A DNA stretch of 59,933 bases, from positions 1 to 59,933 of the forward strand of contig JAHFUZ010000029.1 of the NCBI GenBank assembly GCA_023264815.1, in the 5' to 3' direction. The position numbers and the translations under genes are program-made. This document shows positions 15,868-23,921 of the stretch, in pieces (within the stretch, counting starts at the first letter, position 1; every line of letters starts with the position of its first letter). The DNA comes from Arthrobacter sp. GTDB taxonomy: Bacteria; Actinomycetota; Actinomycetes; Actinomycetales; Micrococcaceae. The notes under the pieces were generated by a model. It worked only from the letters and a program-made list of their open reading frames with translations, did not search any database and was not told the origin of the DNA.

Positions 15868-16659
15868 TCAATGGGCCTCCACAGGGGCGTACATCACCAG
15901 GTGCAGTTCCGGCGCGTCAGAGGGAACCAACCGGTGCTGCTCGTAGACCAGCTCGCCCGCCTCGGGATGCAGGAACACGCGTTGCCTCGACGCGAAGCGT
16001 TCCACGCCGCGGTCATTCCACAGCTTCGCGAACTCCGGGCTGGCCCCGGCCAGCCGGGAGATCAGCGCTGTATGGGCTGCCGAGCCCAGGCGCGCTCCGG
16101 CCTCGGCGCGGAACTCTGCAACAAAATGGCGGGACGTTTCTTCCCAGTCGGGGAGCATGTCGCGCAGGTGCGGGTCAGTGAAGATCAGCCACAGCAGGTT
16201 CCGGTCTGCCGGACCAATGGCGGCGATCCGCGAATACAGCCCCGCGTAGGCCCGGTTCCAGCCGGCGATCCCCCAGTCCGGGGCGACGGCGAACGCGGGA
16301 AAGTCCAGCGAGTCCAGCAGCCGCTGCACATGGGCCGGAGCCTGTTCGATGGGGCCGACCTCTGCAACCGGGACGGGCGAGTACCCGCCCAGGGCCAAGA
16401 GATAAGAAGCCTCGGCCCCCGTCAGCTGAAGCACCCTGGCGATGGCCTCGAGGACCTGGCGGGAGGCGTTGATCTCGCGTCCCTGTTCCAGCCAGGTGTA
16501 CCAGGTGACGCTGACTGCGGCGAAGGAGGCAACCTCCTCACGGCGCAGCCCCAGCGTCCGGCTCCGCCCGATGGGCGGCAGACCCAGCTCCGCCCTGACC
16601 AGGTTTCCGCGCCGGTCCCGCAGGAACTGCCCCAGCTCCCGCCGTCGTTCATCGCTCAT
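15868..16659 (-). CDS. XRE-family regulator with MmyB-type ligand-binding domain
   Basis: The 263-residue protein has an N-terminal helix-turn-helix (RTLGLRREEVASFAAVSVTWYTWLEQGREINASRQVLEAIARVLQL, about residues 33-78). An MmyB-like PAS-related domain follows, marked by LDFPAFAVAPDWGIAGWNRAYAGLY, NLLWLIFTDPHLRDMLPDWE and a C-terminal HPEAGELVYEQHRLVPSDAPELHLVMY. In the family this domain is thought to bind a fatty-acid-like ligand. Two nearby starts (16665, 16659) are possible. It diverges from ilvD across a 76-bp gap, which makes the shared promoter a possible target, although MmyB regulators more often control a neighbouring dehydrogenase gene. Confidence 0.9.
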   Translation of the reverse strand: MSDERRRELGQFLRDRRGNLVRAELGLPPIGRSRTLGLRREEVASFAAVSVTWYTWLEQGREINASRQVLEAIARVLQLTGAEASYLLALGGYSPVPVAEVGPIEQAPAHVQRLLDSLDFPAFAVAPDWGIAGWNRAYAGLYSRIAAIGPADRNLLWLIFTDPHLRDMLPDWEETSRHFVAEFRAEAGARLGSAAHTALISRLAGASPEFAKLWNDRGVERFASRQRVFLHPEAGELVYEQHRLVPSDAPELHLVMYAPVEAH

Positions 16660-16735
16660 CCCCAAAATCTAGCACTCCCACTACTAGTACCAGCACCGTC
16701 TTCCACCGCACCACCAGCACTGGTTGACTGCTTGC

Positions 16736-18613
16736 ATGCCTCCTCTACGCTCACGAACAGTCACCCACGGCCGCAACATGGTGGGCGCACGCGCCCTGCT
16801 CCGCGCCGCCGGCGTCAACGGATCCGATTTCGGCAAGCCGATCATCGCCGTCGCCAACAGCTTCACTGAATTCGTCCCCGGCCACACCCACCTCCAGCCG
16901 GTGGGACGGATCGTCTCCGAGGCCATCGTTGAAGCCGGTGGCATCCCGCGCGAATTCAACACCATCGCCGTGGATGACGGCATCGCCATGGGCCACGGCG
17001 GCATGCTCTACTCCCTGCCCTCGCGTGACCTGATCGCCGACTCGGTTGAGTACATGGTGAACGCGCACTGCGCCGATGCCCTGATCTGCATCTCCAACTG
17101 CGACAAGATCACCCCCGGCATGATGATGGCGGCCATGCGCCTGAACATCCCCACCGTCTTTGTCAGCGGCGGCCCCATGGAAGGCGGCACCGCTGTCCTG
17201 GTGGACGGCACCGTCCGCAAGCGGCTGAACCTGATCTCGGCCATTGCCGACGCCGTCAACGATTCTGTCTCCGACGAGGACCTCCTGCGCATCGAGGAAA
17301 CGTCCTGCCCCACCTGCGGTTCCTGCTCCGGCATGTTCACGGCCAACTCGATGAACTGCCTCACCGAAGCCCTGGGCCTCTCGCTGCCGGGCAATGGCAC
17401 CACCCTGGCCACGCACACCGCCCGCAAGGAGCTGTACCAGGATGCCGGCAAGGCCATCGTGGACATCACCAAGGCGTACTACGACGGCGACGACGAGTCG
17501 GTGCTGCCGCGTGCCATCGCCGGCCGCGCCGCGTTCGAGAACGCCATGACCATGGACATTGCCATGGGTGGCTCCTCCAACACCATCCTGCACCTGCTCG
17601 CCGCCGCGCAGGAGGCCGAGCTGGACTTCACCCTGGAAGACATCGACGCCATCTCCCGCCGGACACCCTGCCTCACCAAGGTGGCCCCCAACGGCGACTA
17701 CCTGGTGGAGGATGTGCACCGCGCAGGCGGCATCCCGGCCATCCTCGGCGAACTGGACCGCGGCGGCATGCTCCGCCACGATGTCCGCTCCGTGCACAGC
17801 CTGGACCTGCGCTCCTGGCTGGACGACTGGGACATCCGCGGCGGCAAGGCCACCGACACCGCCGTCGAACTGTTCCACGCCGCCCCCGGCTGCGTCCGCT
17901 CCGCCACGGCCTTCTCCCAGTCCGAGCGCTGGGACACCCTGGACACGGACGACGCCAACGGATGCGTCCGTTCCGTCAAGAACGCCCACACCGTGGAGGG
18001 CGGTCTGGCCGTGCTCCGCGGCAACATCTCCGTGGACGGCTGCGTGGTGAAGACCGCCGGCGTGGACGAATCGATCTTCAAGTTCTCCGGCCCGGCCGTG
18101 GTCTTCGAATCCCAGGATGATGCCGTAGAGGCCATCCTGAGCAAGCGGATCGTCGCCGGCGACGTGGTGGTCATCCGGTACGAAGGTCCGCGCGGCGGAC
18201 CGGGCATGCAGGAAATGCTCTACCCGACGTCATTCCTGAAGGGCCTGGGGCTCGGCGCCAAGTGCGCACTGATCACCGACGGCCGGTTCTCCGGCGGCAC
18301 GTCCGGGCTGTCCATCGGCCACATCTCCCCGGAGGCTGCCGCTGGTGGCGCCATTGCACTTGTCGAGGACGGGGACACCATCTCCATCGACATTCCCTCC
18401 CGTTCCATCACGGTGGAAGTGCCCGACGCCGAACTGGACCGCCGCCGGGCGCTGCTGGAAGCGACCACCGGTTACCAGCCTCGCAACCGCGAGCGCGCCG
18501 TCTCCCCCGCGCTGCGCGCCTACGCCGCGTTTGCCTTGTCGGCCGACAAGGGCGCCGTGCGCCACGTGCCTCTGGAGCCGCTGCCGGTTCCGGTGGCCGT
18601 CACCGTGGGCTGA
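16736..18613 (+). CDS. ilvD: dihydroxy-acid dehydratase
   Basis: The 625-residue protein has the standard IlvD start [21 protein letters not shown] and full length. Cluster-binding cysteines appear in [10 protein letters not shown] and [19 protein letters not shown], and the C-terminal [17 protein letters not shown] and [10 protein letters not shown] segments are intact. It dehydrates 2,3-dihydroxyisovalerate and 2,3-dihydroxy-3-methylvalerate in valine, isoleucine and leucine synthesis. A TTG start at 16724 would add four residues without a reason to prefer it. The gene stands alone, followed by a hairpin terminator. The sequence also fits the wider IlvD/Edd family, but the close match to IlvD argues for the biosynthetic role. 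Confidence 0.97.
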   Translation: MPPLRSRTVTHGRNMVGARALLRAAGVNGSDFGKPIIAVANSFTEFVPGHTHLQPVGRIVSEAIVEAGGIPREFNTIAVDDGIAMGHGGMLYSLPSRDLIADSVEYMVNAHCADALICISNCDKITPGMMMAAMRLNIPTVFVSGGPMEGGTAVLVDGTVRKRLNLISAIADAVNDSVSDEDLLRIEETSCPTCGSCSGMFTANSMNCLTEALGLSLPGNGTTLATHTARKELYQDAGKAIVDITKAYYDGDDESVLPRAIAGRAAFENAMTMDIAMGGSSNTILHLLAAAQEAELDFTLEDIDAISRRTPCLTKVAPNGDYLVEDVHRAGGIPAILGELDRGGMLRHDVRSVHSLDLRSWLDDWDIRGGKATDTAVELFHAAPGCVRSATAFSQSERWDTLDTDDANGCVRSVKNAHTVEGGLAVLRGNISVDGCVVKTAGVDESIFKFSGPAVVFESQDDAVEAILSKRIVAGDVVVIRYEGPRGGPGMQEMLYPTSFLKGLGLGAKCALITDGRFSGGTSGLSIGHISPEAAAGGAIALVEDGDTISIDIPSRSITVEVPDAELDRRRALLEATTGYQPRNRERAVSPALRAYAAFALSADKGAVRHVPLEPLPVPVAVTVG

Positions 18614-18630
18614 GGCCTACTCATCCCGGG

Positions 18631-18666
18631 AAGCGTCGGAGACGGATTCCGCAGTCTCCGGCGCTT
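18631..18666 (+). terminator. terminator after ilvD
   Basis: A 13-bp inverted repeat with one G-U type pair (AAGCGTCGGAGAC / GTCTCCGGCGCTT) and a 10-base loop begins 18 bp after the ilvD stop. It is not followed by a long T-run. Confidence 0.6.
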
Positions 18667-18809
18667 ACCGGCTCGAACGCCAGCACCATGAGCGCCAGGG
18701 CGACGGCTACTGACCGGGACAGGCCGAGGCTGCCCAACGTGCGGAACGGCCCGGACAACGCAGGCACGAAGCTCTGGCTGGGACTTCGGATCGTTGCTAG
18801 CGTGGCCGC

Positions 18810-20057
18810 ATGAGCCCGTCGAAGACCCCGGCCAAGATCCTGACCCTTGACGGCGCCGAGGTCCGCATCTCGAGTCCGGACAAGGTGGTCTTCCCCGAGC
18901 CGGGGCTCACGAAGCTGGACCTGGTCAACTACTACCTCGCCGTCGCGGACGGGGCTCTGCGCGGGGCGGGCGGCCGGCCCATGGTGCTCAAACGCTTCCC
19001 GAAAGGCATCGGCTCCGAGCCGTTCTTCCAAAAGCGCGTGCCCGAAAACCACCCGGCCTTCATCGACACGGCAACACTGCATTACGCCTCCGGGACCTCA
19101 GCCGAGGAAGCCGTCATCCGCGACGCCGCCGGGCTGGCCTGGGTGGTGAACCTTGGCTGCCTGGACCTGAACCCGCACCCCGTGCGCGCTGAGGACCTCG
19201 AGCACCCTGACGAGCTGCGGGTGGACCTGGATCCCATGCCCGGGGTCGGCTGGAGCCAGATCGTCGACGTCGCGTACGTTGCGCAGGACGTGCTCCGCGA
19301 CGTGGGCCTGTCCGGGTGGCCGAAGACGAGCGGGTCCCGGGGGCTCCACATCCTGGTGCGCATCGCTCCGGAATGGACGTATCAGGACGTCCGGCTCGCG
19401 GCCGAAACCCTCGCCCGCGAAGTCGAAAACCGCGTGCCCGGCCTCGCCACCGCACGGTGGTGGAAGGAGGAGCGCGGCGAGAGCGTCTTTGTGGACTTCA
19501 ACCAGAACGCCAAGGACCGCACTGTGGCATCGGCATATTCGGTGCGGCCCCTGCCGGACGCCCGCGTCTCGACGCCACTCACCTGGGACGAAGTAAGGAC
19601 CATTCGGCCCGAACAGTTCACCGTAGGCACAGTCCCCGGGCGCTTCGCGGCGATGGGCGACCCCCATGCCGGAATCGACGACGCCGTCGGTTCTTTGGCA
19701 GGGCTCCTCACCCTCGCCAGGGAGCTTGGCCCTGCCGAGAAGGCACCGCGCGGGGGCGACGGTTCCGGGCGCCGCCAATCGGTGATGCCGCTCATCGAGG
19801 TGGCCCGCACCAGGACGAAACCGGAGGCCGCTGCTGCCTTCGAGGTGTGGAAGTCCCGGCACGCGGACCTGCTTCCGGCATTGCACCCGGCCGATGTGCT
19901 GGTGGACGGAATGCGCGGGTCAAGCTCGCTATGGTACCGGGTCCGCGTGAACCTGCAGCACGTGCCCGAGGCGCAGCGCCCGCCGCAGGAGGATCTCATC
20001 GCCGATTACGATCCCTGGGCAGGCAGGGAGTGGCCGGGTGGACCGAGGGCCGTATGA
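18810..20057 (+). CDS. LigD-type polymerase/primase domain protein (NHEJ)
   Basis: The 415-residue protein is a stand-alone LigD polymerase (archaeo-eukaryotic primase) domain. Key segments are SSPDKVVFPEPGLTKLDLVNYYL, RPMVLKRFPKGIGSEPFFQKR, the catalytic acidic pair in ELRVDLDPMPG, TSGSRGLHILVRI with the catalytic histidine, and DFNQNAKDRTVASAYSVRPLPDARVSTPL. Such proteins add nucleotides during non-homologous end joining with Ku and LigD. It lacks ligase and nuclease domains. The ~100 residues after the polymerase domain, including a VMPLIEVARTRTKPEAAAAFEVWK segment, are an extra tail of unknown role. Its stop overlaps the ATG of the broken PIG-L gene. No Ku gene is in the window. Confidence 0.9.
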   Translation: MSPSKTPAKILTLDGAEVRISSPDKVVFPEPGLTKLDLVNYYLAVADGALRGAGGRPMVLKRFPKGIGSEPFFQKRVPENHPAFIDTATLHYASGTSAEEAVIRDAAGLAWVVNLGCLDLNPHPVRAEDLEHPDELRVDLDPMPGVGWSQIVDVAYVAQDVLRDVGLSGWPKTSGSRGLHILVRIAPEWTYQDVRLAAETLAREVENRVPGLATARWWKEERGESVFVDFNQNAKDRTVASAYSVRPLPDARVSTPLTWDEVRTIRPEQFTVGTVPGRFAAMGDPHAGIDDAVGSLAGLLTLARELGPAEKAPRGGDGSGRRQSVMPLIEVARTRTKPEAAAAFEVWKSRHADLLPALHPADVLVDGMRGSSSLWYRVRVNLQHVPEAQRPPQEDLIADYDPWAGREWPGGPRAV

Positions 20058-20433
20058 AGGAGCCGCATTCCCTGGCAGTGGTGGTGGCCCATCCTGACGA
20101 TGACAGTTACGGCTGCGCCGGCTCGATTGCCCTGCACGAGAACGACCCCGGGTTCCGGTTCTGCCTGGTGCTTGCCACCGGGACCCCCCGGTGGAACACC
20201 ATCTGCGTCCGGTGCCAGACGAGTGGATAGACATCGCAGTGGACACCAGTCCGGTGGCGCACAGGGTCGTGGCGGGCCTGCTGGAGTACAAATCCCAGCG
20301 GGACGTCCTGATGGCCCCGGGCGTTGACGAGCGCCGGTGGGCCAGGATCGCGTCCAGGGAATCAGCGGTGATGGCGTGGCCGGGAAGGGCGCCCGGGAGC
20401 CCGCTGCTCTCCGATCTTTTCCAGGGTCTCTGA
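20054..20433 (+). pseudogene. PIG-L family deacetylase, frameshifted and internally deleted
   Basis: The ATG at 20054 overlaps the polymerase-gene stop (ATGA). The first frame encodes LAVVVAHPDDDSYGCAGSIALHEN, including the PIG-L zinc motif AHPDDD, and stops at 20229. A second frame, open from about 20185 to 20433, encodes VPDEWIDIAVDTSPVAHRVVAGLLEYKSQRD and ...RESAVMAWPGRAPGSPLLSDLF, the C-terminal part of the same family. The middle (over 100 residues with the second zinc histidine) is missing. PIG-L enzymes are usually 220-280 residues; the two parts here total about 135. This is a deletion joined out of frame, so no functional deacetylase is expected. Confidence 0.85.
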
Positions 20434-20490
20434 CGCCTCTCCCGGTACGGGGCCCTCCCCTTTTCCCGGGCGCGGGTGGGACCATACAGC

Positions 20491-20892
20491 ATGGAACCCA
20501 TACAGCGCCTCCGCCCCCAGGGACTCGTGCACAGCCCGGCCTTCAGCCACGTCGCCATCGTGCCGCCGGGCGCCACCACTATCTACGTGGGCGGCCAGAA
20601 CGCCGTGGGCGCCGACGGCTCACTGGTGGGCGCCGGCGACGTAGCCGTCCAATCCGCCCGGACGCTCGAGAACGCCAAGGCGGCGCTCGCAGCGGCGGGC
20701 GCAGCCCTCACCGACGTGGTGCAGTGGACTGTGCTCTTCGTAGACGGCGCCGACCTCGCCGCAGGATACAGCGCCATAGCCGCCGAGCTTGCGTCCGATG
20801 ACCCCGCCCTGGTGACCGCCGCCCGCGTCGCCGGCCTGGGCGTTCCCGGCGCACTGGTGGAGATCAGCGCCGTGGCTGCTGTCCTGCGCTGA
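20491..20892 (+). CDS. RidA family protein
   Basis: The 133-residue protein belongs to the YjgF/YER057c/UK114 (RidA) family. Landmarks are GLVHSPAFSHVAIVPPGATTIYVGGQNAVGADGSLVGAGDVAVQSARTLENAKAALAAAGA, the usual small trimeric fold. Archetypal RidA hydrolyses reactive enamine/imine intermediates and uses an arginine near residue 105; here ALVTAARVAGLGVPGALVEI has Arg in the corresponding stretch, although the classic xxRxxV..LP pattern is altered, so activity is not certain. I take the ATG at 20491; an in-frame ATG lies five codons upstream. It stands alone between the broken PIG-L gene and the mscR relic. Confidence 0.85.
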   Translation: MEPIQRLRPQGLVHSPAFSHVAIVPPGATTIYVGGQNAVGADGSLVGAGDVAVQSARTLENAKAALAAAGAALTDVVQWTVLFVDGADLAAGYSAIAAELASDDPALVTAARVAGLGVPGALVEISAVAAVLR

Positions 20893-20950
20893 GCAGGGTT
20901 GTTCCGTTACTGGTGTTGCAGCTGGGGTGGCGCCGGATTGCGGCGTTCCC

Positions 20951-21020
20951 TTGACACCGCCCTGTGATGCCTGACATATTGCGAATATGCGTCAGGTGCG
21001 CCGTGTTGCGTAATGCGCAA
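20951..21020 (+). promoter_or_regulatory. sigma-70-type promoter with dyad operator before the mscR relic
   Basis: TTGACA at 20951-20956 and CATATT at 20975-20980 are separated by 18 bp, a near-consensus promoter that is unusual for this GC-rich window. Just downstream, TTGCGTAATGCGCAA (21006-21020) is a dyad of TTGCG/CGCAA arms, and a related TTGCGAATATGCG overlaps the -10. The regulator is not identified. Confidence 0.6.
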
Positions 21021-21114
21021 TCGTGACACTGCTCCCCCAGCTACCCGTGAGCCTGGATGTGCATCGTTAGTCGTCGCCCGGGAGCCCGCGTGCCCAGAAA
21101 AGGAACACCAACCC

Positions 21115-21330
21115 ATGGTCCACCAAGTCAAGGCGGTCATCGTCATGGATGGCCAGGTCCCTGGCTGCCACGCACGGCGTGGACTCCGGCATGAAGGACA
21201 CTATCGACGCGATCCGGGCCCACACGAACGGCCACGGCGCGGACGTGGTGATTGACGCCGTCGGCCGTCCCGAAACGTACAAGCAGGTGTTCTACGCCCG
21301 CGACCTCGCCGGGACCGTGGAGCGTTTGGC
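21115..21330 (+). pseudogene. mscR: relic of S-(hydroxymethyl)mycothiol dehydrogenase
   Basis: After a good RBS (AAAAGGAAC), the ATG at 21115 opens [11 protein letters not shown], the typical N terminus of mycothiol-dependent formaldehyde dehydrogenase. The frame then breaks. From about 21165 another frame encodes [51 protein letters not shown], the Rossmann region of the same enzyme. The zinc-binding domain (about 180 residues) and the C terminus are gone. An intact gene would be about 360 codons. MscR oxidises the mycothiol adduct of formaldehyde. The relic lies just upstream of a formate-dehydrogenase-like gene, fitting a former formaldehyde-to-CO2 module. Confidence 0.85.
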
Positions 21331-21488
21331 AGGATGCATGAGGGTCAGGCGGCCGGCGAGAATTTCGCGGTAGTGTCCGAATTCAATAGAGTGGCCGTGA
21401 GGCGCACCGGCAATGACCGGCGCGCCTCCGCAGCGCCACACAAGGCAACAGATCAAGCAGGACGTATGCCGGTCAGGAAGTTGGAACA

Positions 21489-23834
21489 ATGAAGTTCGGT
21501 AAGCAGCCCGCCCCCGTCGCGGATATCAATGAGGATGCACTCGCAGTCCACAAGCCCAAAACGGAAGCGGCCGGCGTCAAGGCCGTCATGGTGGCCCTCG
21601 AACGCGCGGTGGCGCAGGCCGGGGTTGTCCGGACGGCGCAGTCCCTGCTCCGGCTGAACCAGCAGGGCGGGTTTGACTGCCCCGGCTGCGCCTGGCCGGA
21701 ATCGGCTACGAAGCGCAAGGCGGCCGAGTTCTGCGAGAACGGCGCCAAAGCGGTGGCCGAGGAAAATACCCTCCGCACGGTCGGAGCCGAGTTCTGGGCC
21801 AAGCACTCCATCGCCGAACTCTCAACGAAGACCGAGTACTGGCTGGGCAACCAGGGCCGGCTCAGCGAACCTGTGGTGATCCGGGAAGGCGACACCCACT
21901 ATTCGCCGATTTCCTGGGCCGAAGCCTTCGAACTGGTCGGTGAGCACATCCGGGCGTCCGCCCCGGACCGGTGCGTCTTCTACACCTCCGGGCGGACCGC
22001 GAACGAGACAGCATTCATGTACCAGCTGTTCGCGCGGGCCCTGGGCACCAACAACCTGCCGGACTGCTCGAACATGTGCCATGAGTCCTCAGGCTCGGCG
22101 CTAAACCCGACCATCGGCATCGGCAAGGGAACCGTCTCACTGGAGGACATCCACGACTCCGAACTCATCTTCGTCGTCGGCCAGAACCCCGGCACCAACC
22201 ACCCCCGCATGCTCTCGGCACTGAAGGAGTGCAAGGACAAAGGCGGCAAGATCGTGGCGGTCAACCCGCTCCCCGAAGCCGGTCTGTTCAACTTCAAGGA
22301 CCCGCAGACCGTGTCCGGTGTGGTGGGCGGCGGCACACCCCTGGCGGACGAGTACCTCCAGATCAAGGTAGGCGGGGACCTCGCCCTCTTCCAGGCATTG
22401 GGCCACCTGCTCCTGGCCGAGGAGGAACGCAACCCGGGGACCGTCGTCGACCATTCCTTCATCGATGCCCAGACCGACGGGTTCGACGCCTACCGCGACG
22501 CGCGCGGCGAGCTGGACTGGGACGAAACCGAGAAGGCCACCGGCCTGACGCGCGGGCAGATCGAAACCGTCGCCGGGATGCTGATCCGGTCCAAGGCCAC
22601 CATCTTCTGCTGGGCCCTGGGCGTGACGCAACAGCCGCACTCGGTAGACACCATCAAGGAAATGGTCAATGTCCTGCTCCTGCAGGGCAACTTCGGCAAA
22701 CCCGGCGCCGGAGCCTGCCCGGTCCGCGGCCACTCCAACGTCCAGGGCGACCGGACCATGGGCATCTGGGAAAAGCCCAAGGAATGGCTCCTGGCCGCAC
22801 TCGACCGCGAGTTCGGGATTGCCTCGCCGCGGCACCATGGGTACGACGCCGTCGAATCCATGGAAGCCTTCGAGCGCGACGCCGTGGACGTTTTTGTGTC
22901 CATGGGCGGCAACTTCTCCCTCGCCTGCTCGGACACCGAAACCCTGGAAGCGGGCATGCAGCGGATCGGCCTGACCGTGCATATCTCCACCAAGCCCAAC
23001 CGGTCCCACGTGGTGCACGGCCGCACCTCGCTGATCCTGCCCACGCTGGGCCGGACGGACAAGGACGACAAGCACCCAGGCGGAGCGCAGTTCCTGTCCG
23101 TGGAGGACTCCATGTCCGTGGTCCACTCCACCCAGGGCCGGCTGGCCCCGGTCTCGGACCACCTGCTGGCCGAACCCGTCATCGTCGCCCGGATGGCAGA
23201 AGCGACCTTTGGGCCCGACCACTCCGTGAACTGGAAGGCCATGGCCGAGGACTACGACGTGGTCCGTGACCACATCGCCTGCGTCCTGCCCGGCTTTGAG
23301 GACTTCAACGCCCGCGTCCGGACCAAAAACGGGTTCGTGCTGCCCAACCCGCCGCGCGACACCCGGTCCTTCAAGACGGACATCGGACGGGGCCGCTTCA
23401 CGGTCAGCCCGCTGGAATACCTCACCCCGCCCGACGGCCACCTGGTCCTGCAGACCATCCGCAGCCACGACCAGTACAACACCACGTTCTACGGCCTGGA
23501 CGACCGCTACCGCGGGATCTCCGGCGGCCGCCGCGTGATCCTGGTCCACCCCGACGACCTCACGGAACTCGGGTTCAAGGACCGCGACCTCGTGGACGTC
23601 GTCAGCACTTTCCGCGGTGTTGACCGCCATGCGGACAAGTTCCGCCTGGTGGCCTACCCCACGGCGAAGGGCTGCGCTGCCGCGTACTTCCCCGAAGCCA
23701 ACGCCCTGGTCCACAAGGAAAACGTGGCGAGGGAATCCAACACCCCCGGCTTCAAAGCCATGTTCGTCCGCTTCGTCCCGCACCTGGCGGAACCGGAACA
23801 CGGAGAAACGGCACTGGCAGGCACCCACGCCTGA
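21489..23834 (+). CDS. FdhF/YdeP-family molybdopterin oxidoreductase (formate-dehydrogenase-like)
   Basis: The 781-residue protein has the YdeP-type start GGFDCPGCAWPESATKRKAAEFCENGAKAVAEE and the molybdopterin oxidoreductase core (YTSGRTANETAFMYQLFARALGTNNLPDCSNMCHESSGSAL, GQNPGTNHPRML). VRGHSNVQGDRTMGIWEKP and a C-terminal dinucleotide-binding domain (TIRSHDQYNTTFYGLDDRYRGISGGRR) follow. It lacks the N-terminal four-cysteine iron-sulphur motif of classical formate dehydrogenases, as is normal for YdeP proteins. The ATG at 21489 follows AGGAAG. Next to the mscR relic and close to purU and dimethylglycine oxidase, formate oxidation is the most likely job, although biochemical roles in this family are poorly settled. 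Confidence 0.88.
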   Translation: MKFGKQPAPVADINEDALAVHKPKTEAAGVKAVMVALERAVAQAGVVRTAQSLLRLNQQGGFDCPGCAWPESATKRKAAEFCENGAKAVAEENTLRTVGAEFWAKHSIAELSTKTEYWLGNQGRLSEPVVIREGDTHYSPISWAEAFELVGEHIRASAPDRCVFYTSGRTANETAFMYQLFARALGTNNLPDCSNMCHESSGSALNPTIGIGKGTVSLEDIHDSELIFVVGQNPGTNHPRMLSALKECKDKGGKIVAVNPLPEAGLFNFKDPQTVSGVVGGGTPLADEYLQIKVGGDLALFQALGHLLLAEEERNPGTVVDHSFIDAQTDGFDAYRDARGELDWDETEKATGLTRGQIETVAGMLIRSKATIFCWALGVTQQPHSVDTIKEMVNVLLLQGNFGKPGAGACPVRGHSNVQGDRTMGIWEKPKEWLLAALDREFGIASPRHHGYDAVESMEAFERDAVDVFVSMGGNFSLACSDTETLEAGMQRIGLTVHISTKPNRSHVVHGRTSLILPTLGRTDKDDKHPGGAQFLSVEDSMSVVHSTQGRLAPVSDHLLAEPVIVARMAEATFGPDHSVNWKAMAEDYDVVRDHIACVLPGFEDFNARVRTKNGFVLPNPPRDTRSFKTDIGRGRFTVSPLEYLTPPDGHLVLQTIRSHDQYNTTFYGLDDRYRGISGGRRVILVHPDDLTELGFKDRDLVDVVSTFRGVDRHADKFRLVAYPTAKGCAAAYFPEANALVHKENVARESNTPGFKAMFVRFVPHLAEPEHGETALAGTHA

Positions 23835-23850
23835 CGCGTCCAGGAAACGC

Positions 23851-23891
23851 ACGACGGCGGCACACCCGTGAGTCCGGAATGCCGCCGTCGT
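23851..23891. terminator. terminator between the fdh-like gene and the HNH gene
   Basis: A perfect 11-bp inverted repeat, ACGACGGCGGC / GCCGCCGTCGT, with a 19-base loop lies 17 bp after the plus-strand stop and 31 bp after the minus-strand HNH stop. Confidence 0.72.
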
Positions 23892-23921
23892 TGCGTCCAC
23901 CGCGGCCCCTGATGGGCTGGT

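Noticed and set aside
22137..23900. A 587-codon minus-strand frame opposite the formate-dehydrogenase-like gene
   Set aside because: The plus-strand protein is intact and conserved along its length; the antisense product shows no domain.
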